From positions 868,001 to 932,000 of the forward strand of contig OY723284.1 in NCBI GenBank assembly GCA_963210315.1: 64,000 nt of DNA. The letters run 5' to 3'. Below are positions 32,838 to 45,387 of the stretch, piece by piece (the stretch's first letter is position 1; the number at the start of each line of letters is the position of its first letter). The position numbers were made by a program, and so were the translations under genes. The DNA is from Rhynchopus euleeides. Lineage: Eukaryota; Euglenozoa; Diplonemea; Diplonemida; Diplonemidae. The notes below the pieces were generated by a model. It was not told the DNA's origin and ran no database searches. It worked only from the letters and a program-made list of their open reading frames with translations.

Positions 32838-35800
32838 TCACGGGGGCCAGCCCCGCCCCATCAGCAAGGCAGCGAAGTGTGGCATACCAGCGTACTCCTG
32901 CGGGGAGTAGGATGTGCGGGGCGACTCCATGGCGCGCGGTGTAGTTGGGATCGTGTTGTTCACAGAAGTGCGGGTCCACCTGCCGGTGCCTGTTGCTGTG
33001 TTGAACGTCGACGGCTTGAAGCGGGAGAAGCGCTTCCCGTCCGGCACGAAGAAGGACGGGGAGGTGCCCAAGTGCAGCAGCTCGTACTCGGTGAACATGT
33101 TTGCAATCAGCCACTTCTCGCCGTTCATCACATCCACTACCTCGGTGCGGATGTTGCCGATGTTGTCCAGCAGCTCGCGGCGCGTCCGCTCCCGTGCGGA
33201 CACCTCCTTGGCGAACTTCTCGATGGTCTTCTTGGTGTGCACGCACATCTTGTACAGGTCGTACAGCACCTTCAGCAGGGAGGGGCGCGACTCGATGACG
33301 AACGACATGGCATGCAGCTTCTCCGTCAGGGCCTGCGTCTGGCCCATCAGGGCGGCGTTCTCCTCGTGCAGCTGTTGGTTCAACCCGCCGATCTTCGCGT
33401 ACTGCTCTTCCTTGTATTTGTAGTAGTAGATCAACTCGCTGGTGGGCAGCTGCGAGGGGTTCTTGTTCTTCTCCCAGATCATCGCCTGTCGGTGGTGGGG
33501 GGTTAGGAGAGATGCAGGTGAGGTGTGTCACCGTTCGGATGTTGTTGTGCACAACCACGACCAGTGCACTCGCTTGAGCACATGTTGGTACTGCGGACAA
33601 AAGCGGCCTATATCACCGGGGGCTGCAAGATACAGGGCTAACAATCGTAGTACTAATCTTCATACCTGCTCGGCGTTGGCCTGGTGGATGTTGTCCTCAA
33701 GCTGGCGGATGTGGCTAAGCATGCTGCGCTGCTTCTCGCTGAAGATACGCAGCGACTCGTCGCGACGCTCGACCTGCAGAGGTGGCAATGGGCGGTCGGA
33801 ACAAAATGCTGACAAGGCAGTGGCCGACTTGACAATCAGAGATGTTCAGAGGCTCGTATTGGGCCATCTCAAGTCCAATGGATACAGATGGCAGTTGTGA
33901 TTGATCACACCCCACTTCACGGTGGCCAGGACGTGTGGGATATCCGGGTGGGATATGAGAATAGGATGGGCAATGTACCGGCCTAACAATTCAGCGTGTC
34001 ATACCATGTCGCGGAACTTGTTCACCTCCTCGGCACGCTCCTGCTCGATGAGCGCAAGCTTGCGGCTGTGGCAGAGATCGATCATTGGGAAGAAAAATAA
34101 GGAAAGCCACACACGCAGAACAAGGTGGCACGCACAGCACACAGCACAACGCTAGGCATACCCAAGCTCGTGCTCAAGCTGGTCCTTGTGCTCGTTCTCA
34201 CGACGCACCATGGTGTCATCGCGGCGTGCACCCTGCGAAGCCAGAGCTGCAAGCTCGCGCTGCAGCGCAGCAACGGCCTCGTCCCTGTGGTGCGGGTAGG
34301 GTGGATGTGCAGGGTGGCTGAAAGAAATATGGCATTCGCAGGACAGGGCAGTCTGACAGCTCGTGATTGCGCGATCAAAAGTTACCCACACCAAAATTAT
34401 GCATGGTTGTCCCCAGTTGTACAAGGCACTCAAGCCTTGCCTGTATTTGTAACATACTTGGTGCCGGCACCGAAGTCGCGGCTCAGAAGCTCGACCTTCT
34501 CGCGCAGGGAACGGGACAGCTCGCGCTCCACCTCCAGGTCCTGCAGGGCACGGTTCAGGTGGTCGTGCGCATCGTCCAGGCTTGCCTGCATCTCACGCAC
34601 CTGCTGGCGCAGCTGGTCATTCTGCATCCCGTTCTGGTACCCACGCTCGCGATCCTGCTTCTCCAGCTCCTGCTCGCGCTGCGTCTTGAAGCCGGTGCCC
34701 TGCAGATCCGCACCCTGAACCACAGCACGCCCGTCAGGCGTGACGTACACGTTGACCGGGTCGCCCAGAGGAGCCTCAGGGCGCCCTGTCACACCCACCA
34801 CAACCGGGTGCCCCGAAGGGCCCATCGCCAGGTTGCCGTCAGGCCCGATGATGCTCTTCCCGTCGCTGCCCACTGTCACGGGGCGCGAGTCGGGCCCAGT
34901 GATGACACGGCCGTCGTGGCCCGACACAGGGGTACCCGGCAGCAGAGCGCCGTGCATCGTGTTGTCAGGGTACACCACCACGTGCATGGGGCCGTCGGTG
35001 TCACAGGGCGTGCCCTCAGGCGAGAGCGACACAGGGGTACGCCCGTCGATGCTGACGATCACCTCGCCATCCGGTCCGATGGCACTGCCGTCGCGGCCCT
35101 CGACAGCGACAACGCCGTCCTGCGTGTACATGGGACGCCCGTCCTGCCCCACCAGCACCTTGGTGCCGTCGCGCAGCTGGGGCCTGCCGCCCAGCGGCTC
35201 CACCACCTCCCTGCCGTCGTAGGAGCGCAGCGGCATGCCGTTGGGGCCCATGGGGATGACCATCGGGTCGTCGTGCTCGTCCAGCACAATAGCAGCGCCC
35301 TCACGCGTCACACCCACAATCTCGCGGCCCGATGCGTCCTTCGGGCGCTCACCGCGCCTCCACGTGATGCGGCCGCCGGCGTGACGCACCACCTTCTTGT
35401 TCCACACCAGCTCGCTGTACTCGTTGAGAGTGCACGGCGTACCGTCCGGTGTGCCCAGACCGATGCCTGCAGGCAGGGTGGCGAAGTCGCGGTCGAACCT
35501 GTCACGCTCGTCAGGGGTCATGCGCGAGCGGCGTGTCTCGTAGGTGTCGGTGCCAGCGCGCCCGCCGTAGCGGTCGTCGTCATCGCTGCCGTAGCGCCTG
35601 CCACCCTGACCCTCATCGCCAGAGCCGTAACGCCTGCCACCCTCGTCGCCAGAGCGGCCATCCTGCCTGCTGCCAGGGCGCCCGCTGCCACGGCTGTCGC
35701 GGCCGTCCCTGTCGTAGTCGTCCTCACCGGTGTGGTCCTCCTGGTCCACCTCGTCCGGCACGACGTGTGCGATGAGGCGCCTGTCGGGGGTGATGCTGAC

Positions 35801-38800
35801 GTCGATGTTCTGGCCAGACCCGTCCTGCAGGGTGCCGTCGTTAGCCTGCACAACCCACGACCCGTCGGTGCCCTCCACAGGCTTGCCTTGGTACAGCAGC
35901 AGCCCGTCCTCGCGCACCTGCAGCTCGCCAGGCATGATGGAGGCGCCGCCGCCGTTCTTGAGGTCCGACACCTCCAGCTGTTCGTCCTCGTCGCGCTCGT
36001 AGTCCGGGTTGTTGATCCACATGTTGGCGTCCTTGTCGAACTGCCACTCCTCGGTGTCGTCGTCTGCCCCAGGCAGAGGGCCCTGCATGCGGCGGCGCTG
36101 CTGGCGCATCCGGTCGTTGCGCACAGAGGTGTCCTCGCCGTGTGCGCCGTGTGCACCATCATCATCCTCGCCGTGCAGGTAGTCGTGCCCGTCGTGGCGC
36201 TGCTCCACCGCCTCGGGGCCGTCGTAGTCAGCGTCGTCATCGGAGCCGTGGCGCCCGTGCCTGCCGCCACCGCCACCGCCAGGACGGCTGCTGCCACCGC
36301 TGCGTGCGTCATCGGAGCCGTGGTTCTTCTTCACCATCCTGTAGAGGCAGGGTGGTGCCGACAGGCAGAGGGTCATGCCCAGCCGCCCAACCCACACCTC
36401 ACAACACAACACAACACAACACCATCCAGCATCACCCATCACCCAAGACCCAGCAAGCCCACATACCCCTGCAGCGACTCGCCCTGTGCCTGGCTCAGCT
36501 GCGAGTTCATCCGTGCGTTCTCCATCCGCTCCTTCGCCAGCTTGTACTGCATCGTGATGTGGTGTGCCGGTCGATGCATCAAGTTCACATGAAGAAGCCT
36601 CAGAGGAAGCAGCAGAGCACACTGCATCACAACAGGGTTGGCCATCCCCACAACACAAACCACCCACATATTACAGCAGCTTGCGAACATACCTCAAGGT
36701 TTGCTGCGCGTGCACGAGCATCGGCAAGGTTACGGGCGTAGTCCGAGCTGCGGCCACCGGCCTCCTCCTCGCCGTCGGCGCCACCCTCGCCACCTGTGTA
36801 GCCGTAGTCCTTGTCCTCGCCAGTCCTGTCGCCCGAGCCCATGCCGTGGCCGTCCTCGTCGTAGCCGCTGCTGCCACCACCAGCCCTGCGCTTGGCGCGC
36901 AGCTTCTCCAGCTCCTGGTCGCGACGGTCCAGCTCCTTCGCCATCTCCGTGATGCGCGAAGCCTGCTTCTGGTTCTCCTCGATCTGCAGTGTGTGGTGTG
37001 TGCACTGCCCAGCATCCCCAAGACTGTAAGACCTCTGCACACAGGCACCCCCTTTGTTCTCCTTTGCTATGATGAGACGAGTACCCAAACACGCAAAACC
37101 TTCTGCCTTCCCGAAGCAGGGGCGGGATACCAAAGAGCGGTACTCTGTGAATGCGATTCCCCGCAGAGTCCCTGGAAAGGAACAGAAGCTTCTAAATACA
37201 TACCAGTGCGTGGATGCGCTCTGTGATGTCGTTGCTGTACATCGAGTTCCCAGAGTTGATGTCCATCATGTCGAGCGTCTTCTGCAGCTCCTCGATCTTG
37301 GCAAGCTCACGGTTTGCCTCCGTCACCTGAGTCTCCAGCTTTGCGAGGCGCCTGTAGCGGAAGGGGAGGGATGGATCAAAGTTGAAGCAATGGTCGAAAA
37401 AAACACAGACGAGTTCGCACCAGCGCTGATCATTCAGACACTCACATAAAAAACCAAGCCACCACGCCGCTGCTCAACCACCCCACGCGACACCTTGACT
37501 GAACAACATACTTCGTGCTTTCCTCACGGAGGTTCTCCTCACGGTCCGCAACCTCCTTGCGAGTCTGCGTCAGCTCCTTCTGGTGCGCCTGCGCCATCCC
37601 CGAACTCTTCGACTTCTCGATGGACAGGTCACGCTCCAGCTCTTCCATGCGCTCGTCGTGGCGGACGAGCTTCCGCTCGAGCGCCTCGTTCTTCGCCTTG
37701 CTGCTGTTCAGGTCCTGCTTGCAGGTCGCGAGGTGCGCGATCTTCTCCGCCATGTCCGTCTGCAGGGAGGCAACCTCATCCTTCAGCTTCTCGATGCGCG
37801 ACTCCTGCTGCGAGCTGTGGCTCTTGTACTCCTCCTCCACCTCGGCAAGCCTCTCCTTCAGGTAGCACACTTCCTGCTTCTTCTTGTCGAGCTGGGGGCG
37901 CAGCACCTCCTCGGGGTCGTAGTCGGCACTGCACTCCGCATCCCACACCTTGATCTCACCCTCCTTGCCTGTGGTCCACACACGCACCAGCACGCTCTTG
38001 TGGATGACAGGCATGTTCATGATGTACCCGATGTGGTTGTTGGAGTACTGCGCAACCGGACCCGACCCGATGTCGCGAGCGCTCCACATGAAGATGGACC
38101 CAGACGAGCTGGTCCACACCTTGTCCCCCACCAGCTGCATGGAGGTGATGATCCCCGAGTGGGGTTCGGAGAGCACGCGGAGGCACTCGCCTGTGTCGGG
38201 GTTCCAGATCCGCACCGTCTCATCCTCGCTGCCGGACCAGATGTGCCGGTCCGTCTTGATGAGGTGGTGCACACCCCCGGTGTGCCCCCGCCACTCCACG
38301 CGGTCCTTCGGCGGGTAGATGTCCCACACGCAGATGGTGCCGTCATCGCTACCGCTGTAGAGGATGTCGGCATCGGCAATCAGCGCGCGCACCCCACGCT
38401 GGTGCCCGGAGTACTGCCCCACACACTCATATGTGCGGATGTCCCACTGGTAGATCTGCCCGTCCTGCCCGCCGGAGAAGACGCACTGCCCCCCGATCTG
38501 GGGGACAAGCGTGTGCACCATCGCGCCTGGCCCGTGCCTGTGGAGGATGAGCTTGACCTCATAGGGGTGCACGCTGTTGAACACGCGGATCACAGCGTCG
38601 GTGAACCCCGCCCAGACAGTGACAGTCCCGTCCGCCCCGGGGACCTCGAGCAGCGAGGAGACGTAGATGTCCTTCTTCTGCTCGGTGACGAAGGTGCGCT
38701 TCCCGGTCTTCGCATTCCAGATCTTCATGGTGCCGTCCTTCTCGCCTGTCCAGACGTGGCCTGTGGAGATCACCTCTGCGCAGACAGCCTCCGACCCAGA

Positions 38801-39394
38801 GATGGTGCCGCGCTCCTGCGTCCCGCCGAAGAACCCCTCGAGGTGGATGTTGAACTTCGGGTTGTGCCGGCGCACAAACTGGACGGAGAAGTCGGTGAAC
38901 CCCTTGGGGCGGTTGATGAACTGGTTCATCACCTCGTTTCTCCGGATCTTGCGGGTGGACCCGTCGCCCATGGTCTGCTGCATTTCGCCGAAGTCGAAGG
39001 TGGAGAGGCGCCCGGCCTTACCGGGGAGCTCGACCTGGCCTGCGTTGGAGCTGTAGCTGTGCTCGATGCGGAAGCACTCATCCTCATCGAAGTCCTGCCA
39101 GACGCTGTCGTGGGAGAACTGCCACACAATGTTGGACCTCCCCGCGGTGGCGCGTGTGTAGGCAGATGGGAACGGCTGCACCTCGGCAGGGACCAGGGCG
39201 TACCCAGGGGACTGGGCGCGCATCAGGTCGCCCCCGCGTGTGCGGATCGGGGACCCGCCCCTGGTGAACGGCTCCGACTGCAGCGGCATCTTCTGCGCAA
39301 GCACCAGCGCAGACCCGCTCGGGCCCGAGGCATCGAAGGGTGCCCTCTGCCTGCCGTACCCCCTGCGTGGGGTCGTGCTCTGCCCCTTCGGCAT
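32838..39394 (-). CDS. WWE-WD40-coiled-coil protein, 1,740 aa, nine exons
   Basis: Exons, 5' to 3': 39394-37512, 37351-37204, 36983-36693, 36546-36467, 36338-34458, 34284-34162, 34065-34005, 33773-33666, 33485-32838. All eight introns start GTATG and end AG, and joining keeps one frame to TGA. Residues ~88-153 (IVWQFSHDSVWQDFDEDECF... DFGEMQQTMGDGSTRKIRR) match a WWE domain, a fold that in known proteins binds ADP-ribose chains or ubiquitin-system partners. Residues ~200-490 form WD40 blades (VFSGGQDGQIYQWD, YSGSDDGTICVWD, WSGSEDETVRIWN). Coiled coil follows (~495-770), then a Gly/Asp/Arg-rich region, a stretch of DG-G repeats (~1090-1330, e.g. DGRPMYTQDGVVAVEGRDG), more coiled coil, and a C-terminal helical domain (~1525-1740). 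A cytoskeletal or basal-body scaffold is a guess. ATG 39394 is preferred: GGCACCATG with acceptor-like AGs upstream. Confidence 0.88.
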
Positions 39395-41536
39395 GGTGCC
39401 GGTCAGGGGGGCGGGTGTGGGTGGGACAACCCCTGCCTTGCCCTCGGTTAAAGAGCCTCCCGACGCTGTACAGGAGGGAGGGGGTGCCTGGTGTGGTGTG
39501 GTGTGGTGTGGTGTGGTGTGATGTGGGTTGGCAGGCTTTCCAAAATACTCTGAAGTGTGCGAAGGGGGGGGGGGGGCAATAGTTTGCGAGGGGAGGGGCA
39601 TCCTCTCTCACCATTCTGTACTGTTCTGCTATTACTCCTCGTCCGCTGCCGAGTCGATTGCTATAGTGTATTGACATTTCCATTTTTTTTGAAGCCGACA
39701 CATCACAAACTAATTGCTGGTCTGGGCAACCCCGATGCGTCTCAACACCAAGGTAAGCTGCTGCCGGGTGGCTCCGGATGACTCCAGCCCATTGCAAGCA
39801 CCCGCAGATCCTTTTTACTTTGCGAATCACAGCGCCGCCCATCTCGCTAGAACCGCAGTATAATTTTATTTTTGCAAAACACCTTTCTTTTAGAGGTCAG
39901 TGAAGCCTTCGTTCCCTACCCTGACATCATGCAGCCACGCACAGGCACACTGCGTCTAAGGCTTGACTTGGCCCATGCAGTTGCTGACATAGCATCCCAT
40001 CCCCGCTCTCTACATCTATGTTCACGGGGCTGCTGGCATACAGAGTAACATCATCAATATAACTGGCATTTTAGCTGTTGGTGCATGCAATAGGGAGAAG
40101 GGATGGTGCATATTCTTTCGTTCAGCGTGAGGGTTGCCCCGTGAGGGTTGCCCCCCACTGCATGCACCAGCATGACACCCCCCCCGCCCCCTCGCCCCTC
40201 CAACACGGGAGGTTGGGCAAACCAACTGCTCGAAGAAAACACCCCACTCTGTCTCCACTTCACGTTAAACCTTTTGTGTTGAGTGCAAGTTGCACCGAGC
40301 GGACTCTGATGCTATCTCCCACTCCCTCAAGGGGGGGCCACAACTCACGTTACCGCGGGAGACTCGCGGACACCACACTGTTTTGAGGCGAAGACCATCG
40401 GAGGGTTGGGGGGCCCCCAACAGCGGCACTTACACAAAGCTGTGGGAGGACCCAACTGAACACCCTTCTTGATGCGATTTTCCGCACACAGCACAAAATG
40501 TGCACGGCTTTCTCTCTCTAGCGGGGAAGGGAGGGAGGGAGGGGTGGGGGGCATGGGGTGTATCTACACTTAGTGACTCCAGCAACATCAGGAAGGAGCG
40601 CTGTGGAGGAGCGTGTCAAGGCAGTAGATTCACAAAAGCAGTGGCGGGTGGGGGGGTGGGGGCGGGGTGGGTTTGTTTTCACACCCACAAAATGTTATCG
40701 GTGACCCCCCTCTTCTTCTCAGTGTCAAAAACAAAATCTGCGATAGGTTTTGTCTCATATTTTTGTGAGGCGGCTGGATGAAAGGGCTCCATGATGTGTT
40801 ACGGTGCTACCCCATCTGTCCCACGGCACGCAGGGTGGGTGGGTGGCAGGGGCGCACCTCTTCGGAAGGCCTACCGCTGACCAGTGTGTCGCTCATGCTG
40901 TGACCCAAAAAAACTGGAGGCGGCGAATAGCGGGGGTCGAACTGTAGAGAAGGGTAAAGTGGGTGGCGGGCAGGGTTTTGTGTCTCCCCACCCAAAGAAG
41001 TACTTTTCGTCACAACTTTGGCTAGATCTTTTTTTTTGGGCACTCAAAAAAAAATAATGACTCGTTGCAGTGGCTGGGACTACGATGTTTTGGGTGCCCT
41101 CCTCCGGAGTACCCTGCTTTGCTCTGAGTGGTCGGAACTGTTCCGGTGGTGTAGGAAGGGACGGGGGGGCTGGCCGAAACAAAACTTTCAGAATGCTCAG
41201 AACACTCGAATCAGACACACCCACATAATACAAACACGGTATTTAAAACAAGGGACAGGAGGCCACTCTGAGCGCTGGCTCACAGTGGCAACGCACACAC
41301 GGCGTGCTGGCCTGGCCAACTCACCCCACCCACCCATGGCCCAAAAAAAACACTATTTTGAAAGGGGAACTAAAGTCTATTTTAAAAGACAAGAAAAATA
41401 GCCTGTGAGTCACAGCGTGGTTTGGGGATGTCAAATGCAAGGCCCGGGCAGGTGCCTCTGTCCTGTCACAGAGCATCTCGAACAGGGGTCCCCCTGCGAC
41501 CCTACCTCTACAGTCACCGAGACTCTTCGGAGCGCG
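39395..41536. other. 2.1-kb intergenic region
   Basis: Just upstream of the WWE-WD40 gene is a (TGTGG)n microsatellite (39491-39520) and, on the coding strand, CTCCCTCCTGTACAG (about 39467-39481), a good leader-acceptor candidate. The rest holds short frames only and the repeat at 40267-40320. Confidence 0.5.
40267..40320 (+). repeat. CACCGAGCGGACTCTGATGC repeat, copy 1
   Basis: About 54 bp beginning AAACCTTTTGTGTTGAGTG. It matches 54359-54412 at most positions; a partial relative is at 62354-62385 (GGATCGCACCGAGCG). Confidence 0.65.
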
Positions 41537-43225
41537 TTAGCTCTGCGTCCCCTCGTTGCGCTGTGTCAGCACAGCCGCGACTGTGCGCAGGATGCTTTCG
41601 CATTCCTCAAGCACCTCCAGCTGCGGGCCGGTCGTCTGCTTCGCCACCCTGTCAGGGGTGGGGGTGAATCGCAATAGCCTCCACCTTGCAGCAACTCCCG
41701 CCCCCCCCCCCCTCCCAGCAGCACACAAGACCCGATCCTGATGTGCCCCCCCCCCCCCTCAGATGACTCCGGTGCCTCCACACGGGGCTTAACACTGAAC
41801 CCACCCACACCCTTCCGCTGTCCCCATTGCCACAGCTTCCCGCCATCACACATACTTGTCGAGGAGATCGACCAGGCCAGCATGCTTCTCACGCAGATAG
41901 CGTGCCTTGGCACGGCAGGTGATGCTCTCAGCCTCCTCCTGGAGGGAGGGCTGGCGGGTGAGGTCCTGGAGTGGGTCGCGGTGTTTAGCAGCCCCTGCTG
42001 TGGCAGCCGCTGTGTGCCTGTCGCGCTGCTCCCTGTCGCAACCCTCGCGCGGCGTGGAGGGCGTGCTGCTGTGGACAGAGCGCGTCGCTGTCGATTTGGA
42101 ATCCGTGCGCAACCCCTTGCCGCCACGCGGGGAGGCTAGCAGCTGGCTCAGCGACAGCCCGTGCACACTCCCACCCAGACCCGCCGCACCAGGCGATGGC
42201 GGTGACTCCTGCGGCGTGCGCCCCGCCTGCACCCCCTGCCGTGCGGACAGCGGGGCATCCTCGGTGATGGTCCGCAGTGTGGAGATCAGCTCGCTGAACT
42301 CCGACGCGTGCTGCGGGGAAATCTGCTCGCGCCGCTCTGACAGCAGCAGGTTCTGCTGCCGCCGCGCCAGGGTCTTCGCCGACGGAGTCACCAGCACACG
42401 CGTCGCCTGCTCCGCAGACGTCGCGCCGTACCGCTTGGAGATGGCAGCCCGGTGCCCCGTCAGCCGCGTCACCCCCGTCTCATCGACATCATCCTCCTTG
42501 TCGGCATCGCACTCCCCGTACACCTCCAGGTCTGCACGCCGCGTGAAGTCCAGATCGTCCTGCTTGCTGGTGCCCGTCTCCCACGGCTTGAAGAACTCCG
42601 CCTCCTGATCCCCTGCAGTGCTGTGGGGCTCTGCCTCGGCAGCAGGCTGGGTCCGGTCCCTGTCACGCCTGCGCAGCCCGCCTCCTTCGAACCCGGTGTC
42701 GCTGGTGTCGCCGTCTGTCCGTGCCGACTGTGGCTGCCTCCCCGACCCACTCCGCTTCGACCGCGACCCACGCTGCGGCGTCACATTCGTGGGGCGGAGG
42801 TGGGAATCACTGCTGCTCCGCTGCAGCAGCGACGGCACAGGCACCGCCAGGGCGGACACCCGAGTCGCCATCTCCGAATTGGTGCGGGATCGCTCCCTAT
42901 CGAACCGTCGGGAAGAGGGGTGCTCCATCAGGTCCCCCGTGCGGGTCCTGACCAGCGCATGGCTGCGCTTTGTCCCGGGGACCCGCTTGTAGGCAGGTGA
43001 GACGGACTGCCGCACGCTCGGAGGCCCGACGTAGCCGTGCTGGCGTGACGAGAGTGCCGCCTGCACCCTCTCCTCAGCAGCAGCTTTCACCCCGCGCGGC
43101 ACCTTGTCCTTCAGGATGGCGGGGGACGGTGTGCGGGCTTCGAAGCCCCCATCGTGCGACTGCCCGTTGCGCCCCAGAGGGGACGCATGGTGGCTGCGGC
43201 GGAGGGGTGACGTGGGGCGCTGCAT
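41537..43225 (-). CDS. Disordered Ser/Arg-rich protein with helical C-terminus, two exons
   Basis: 493 aa from exons 43225-41856 and 41648-41537; the intron starts GTATGTGT and ends CCCTGACAG, and joining restores ...DLLDKVAKQTTGP. No family recognised. Residues 1-240 are low-complexity (Ser, Arg, Pro, Gly, short PSP and RR motifs), probably phosphorylated and unstructured. An acidic patch (YGECDADKEDDVDE) precedes a basic, helical region (~255-330, RLTGHRAAISKRYG ... ARRQQNLLLSERREQISP). A second Ser-rich linker leads to a C-terminal helical pair (~430-493, EEAESITCRAKARYLREKHAGL and QLEVLEECESILRTVAAVL). Without the intron the first exon would run into a stop at residue 459, losing the last helix. 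The composition resembles cytoskeleton-associated proteins; no function can be given. It lies 2.1 kb upstream of the WWE-WD40 gene on the same strand. Confidence 0.78.
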
Positions 43226-44151
43226 GCAGAGAAGGCAGCGCTATGCCCGCAGCACGCAAACGCCCCCCCCCCCCCCCCCGCCCCAGCCCCTCCACCGCCG
43301 CCACGGCCACGACCCGCCCGCTCGCGACCCTGGCAGGCAATAGCCCCTGGAAGCAGCCCTAGAGGCCGCGAGCCTCTGCCTGACGGTGGAGGAGTTGGTG
43401 TGGCAGTGGCAGAGAGAGGGCTTCGGCGGTGAGGAAAACAGTGCAGAAAACTGGATGATTTCCCCGGTGCATCTCCTCCTATATACAAGGCAGTGCGGAA
43501 GTGTGGGGGGGGGGCGGCAGGGGAGGTGGCGGCAAAGACAGCGGTTTCGTTCAGGAAGAGTATCGGGATTTCCACCCCTCACAGCCGGGTATACCGCGGG
43601 TTTCCCGAGGGTTCCGTTTGGAATGGGAGAGTCAGCAATGACACAGACGCCTGGCATGCGGCATGCATGCCAGGGGCTGGGCTAGACCCAATAAGAGCAG
43701 GGGGTAGATAACAGGCCGAAGGCATATAACACAACTGCAGGCTGTGCTGCCATCACAGTGCACAGGGCAGCGCTTTGTGAGCGGAGCCGTTTGACCGGAG
43801 TGGTTGATTGTCGCGCGGATGATTTTGCTCATCGTGTATATGAGCGAGGCGACCCTTTCGCAAAGGAGGCTATGCCACTGTGCCTGAGGTGACGTTCGTT
43901 TGGATCCTTGCGGATCGGCCCTGCGTGGCTCACAGCCATCCCACTCTACCACAGCCGATGATTGCACCCTGGCCCCGCCCCTTGTTGTGGTGGCCATTGG
44001 AGTGCGTGCCTGGGAGGGAAACGCAGCCAGGAGGTTGCCTGCGGGTCAGTCGTGTCTGATGCAGAAGGCTAGATTCTCCCTCCTAGATCCAACCAACATG
44101 CCACCCGCACAGGGGGTGGGCCAGGGATTGTGTCGGTTTTCATCAGTGGAT

Positions 44152-44239
44152 ATCCCCCGTGGCGAAAAAAAAATTTTTCTCCCAAAAAAAATATTTCTGG
44201 AAATCAGCTTGGCAAAAAAAAATATTTTCGCCACGGGAT
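44152..44239. repeat. Small AT-rich inverted repeat
   Basis: ATCCCCCGTGGCGAAAA at the left faces TTTTCGCCACGGGAT at the right, with A- and T-runs between them. It looks like a miniature foldback element. Confidence 0.6.
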
Positions 44240-44735
44240 TTTTGGCTGGGGGGAAAAAAGTCCGAGTTTCCCTGGAGGTCAGATTTCTTTTCAACTATTT
44301 CTCAAAGCCCCGAACGCACAGCAGGCCAAGCTGGTCGATACATCGACAGCGAAATTTGTGTCCTCTTTTGGATTTCACGACTGTGTCAAAGGCAGGCACA
44401 GGAGGACGCTCTGGTTGCGCAGTGGACGACGTTGAAGACTATGCTTCGCCAGTTCCGTCAAGAAGTTGCTAACAGTCACGTACACTTTGGTTGTTTATGG
44501 TTTACACTTCCCCGCAAGACTTGCTCGATGATGTCCTCAAGTATGCGAGGATATTTGGAGTCCGGCCTCTCAGTTTCCGCTGCGGGCTTCAGTTGATGAC
44601 ATTCAGGTCATCCAGACGGACAAAATAATGCAGAGGAAGACCTCGTTCGGGCAATTTGGCAACGGCAAGTACGCGTTGGGGCGGAGGTTCCAGAAGGGCG
44701 GGGCAGGGCATGACTGACCGAGCGGGTTGAGGTTT

Positions 44736-44754
44736 CGGCGCCCGAAGGGCGCCG
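44736..44754. repeat. GC hairpin followed by A-run
   Basis: CGGCGCCC-GAA-GGGCGCCG followed by AAAAAAATTG; fourth example of the design. Confidence 0.6.
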
Positions 44755-44960
44755 AAAAAAATTGAGGGGTAAAAAAACAATTCTGGCAAAATCGAGGGTC
44801 GAGAAAATTTTTTCGCCACCGGAAAAACCAGATTTTGGTGTCAGGATACAGCCTGGTTTTCATGCCCAAAAAAAACAACCCAAAATCGTGTGGCTCGGAT
44901 GATCTGAGTGCACTTTCAGCTGTTCGTCTTGCAGTTCCTCTGCAAGACGGACAGCGCTGA

Positions 44961-45034
44961 ACAATTTGAACGATTTTTGACGGCGCTCTCAGCAGTTCCG
45001 GGTGAGAGGGCACTGCCCCTTCGGGGTCTTCTGG
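44961..45034 (+). repeat. Repeat family B, copy
   Basis: Reads ACAATTTGAACGATTTTTG, then CTCTCAGCAGTTCC, GGTGAGAGGGCACTGCCCC, GGGGTCTTCTGGCC. It is the fullest copy of this ~75-bp family. Confidence 0.65.
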
Positions 45035-45387
45035 CCGAGTTGTCGGATGATTGCACTATATCTGGGAAGTGACTGCGACTTCGTCAGAGCAGGCTAGACC
45101 CACTCAAAATCCACAGGGCAGCGTTTTGTTCACAACGAAGCACACACACACGTGAAACTTACTGAATCACACACCCACAACGAGCACTCGCCATCACTCG
45201 CAAACAGATAAGGCTGTTCTTTGCTTTGCACGACAAACCCGGGCAAATAGACACAACGCCACCACACGCCTTACGTTGTGGATATGTTACCCTTATCCCG
45301 CTCAAAGCGCTCTCTTCTTGACACTACTACAGGATACCTGAAGGGACAGCTCCCCGGCCCCCCCAGCCACTCCTCCTTGACCTTATG

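Larger units (their letters stand above)
43226..45387. other. 2.2-kb intergenic region with small repeats
   Basis: Contains a C18-type tract near 43262, an 88-bp AT-rich inverted repeat (44152-44239), a GC hairpin with A-run (44736), and a family B copy (44961). The related strings GCTAGACCCAATAA...GGCAGCGCTTTG (43681-43775) and GCTAGACCCACTCA...GGCAGCGTTTTG (45092-45130) suggest a further dispersed repeat. No gene found. Confidence 0.5.

Noticed and set aside
34367..39451. Long plus-strand frames of 741 and 622 codons opposite the WWE-WD40 gene
   Set aside because: They are antisense to exons with recognisable WD40, WWE and coiled-coil sequence; their His/Val/Arg-rich content is what GC-rich third positions produce on the opposite strand.
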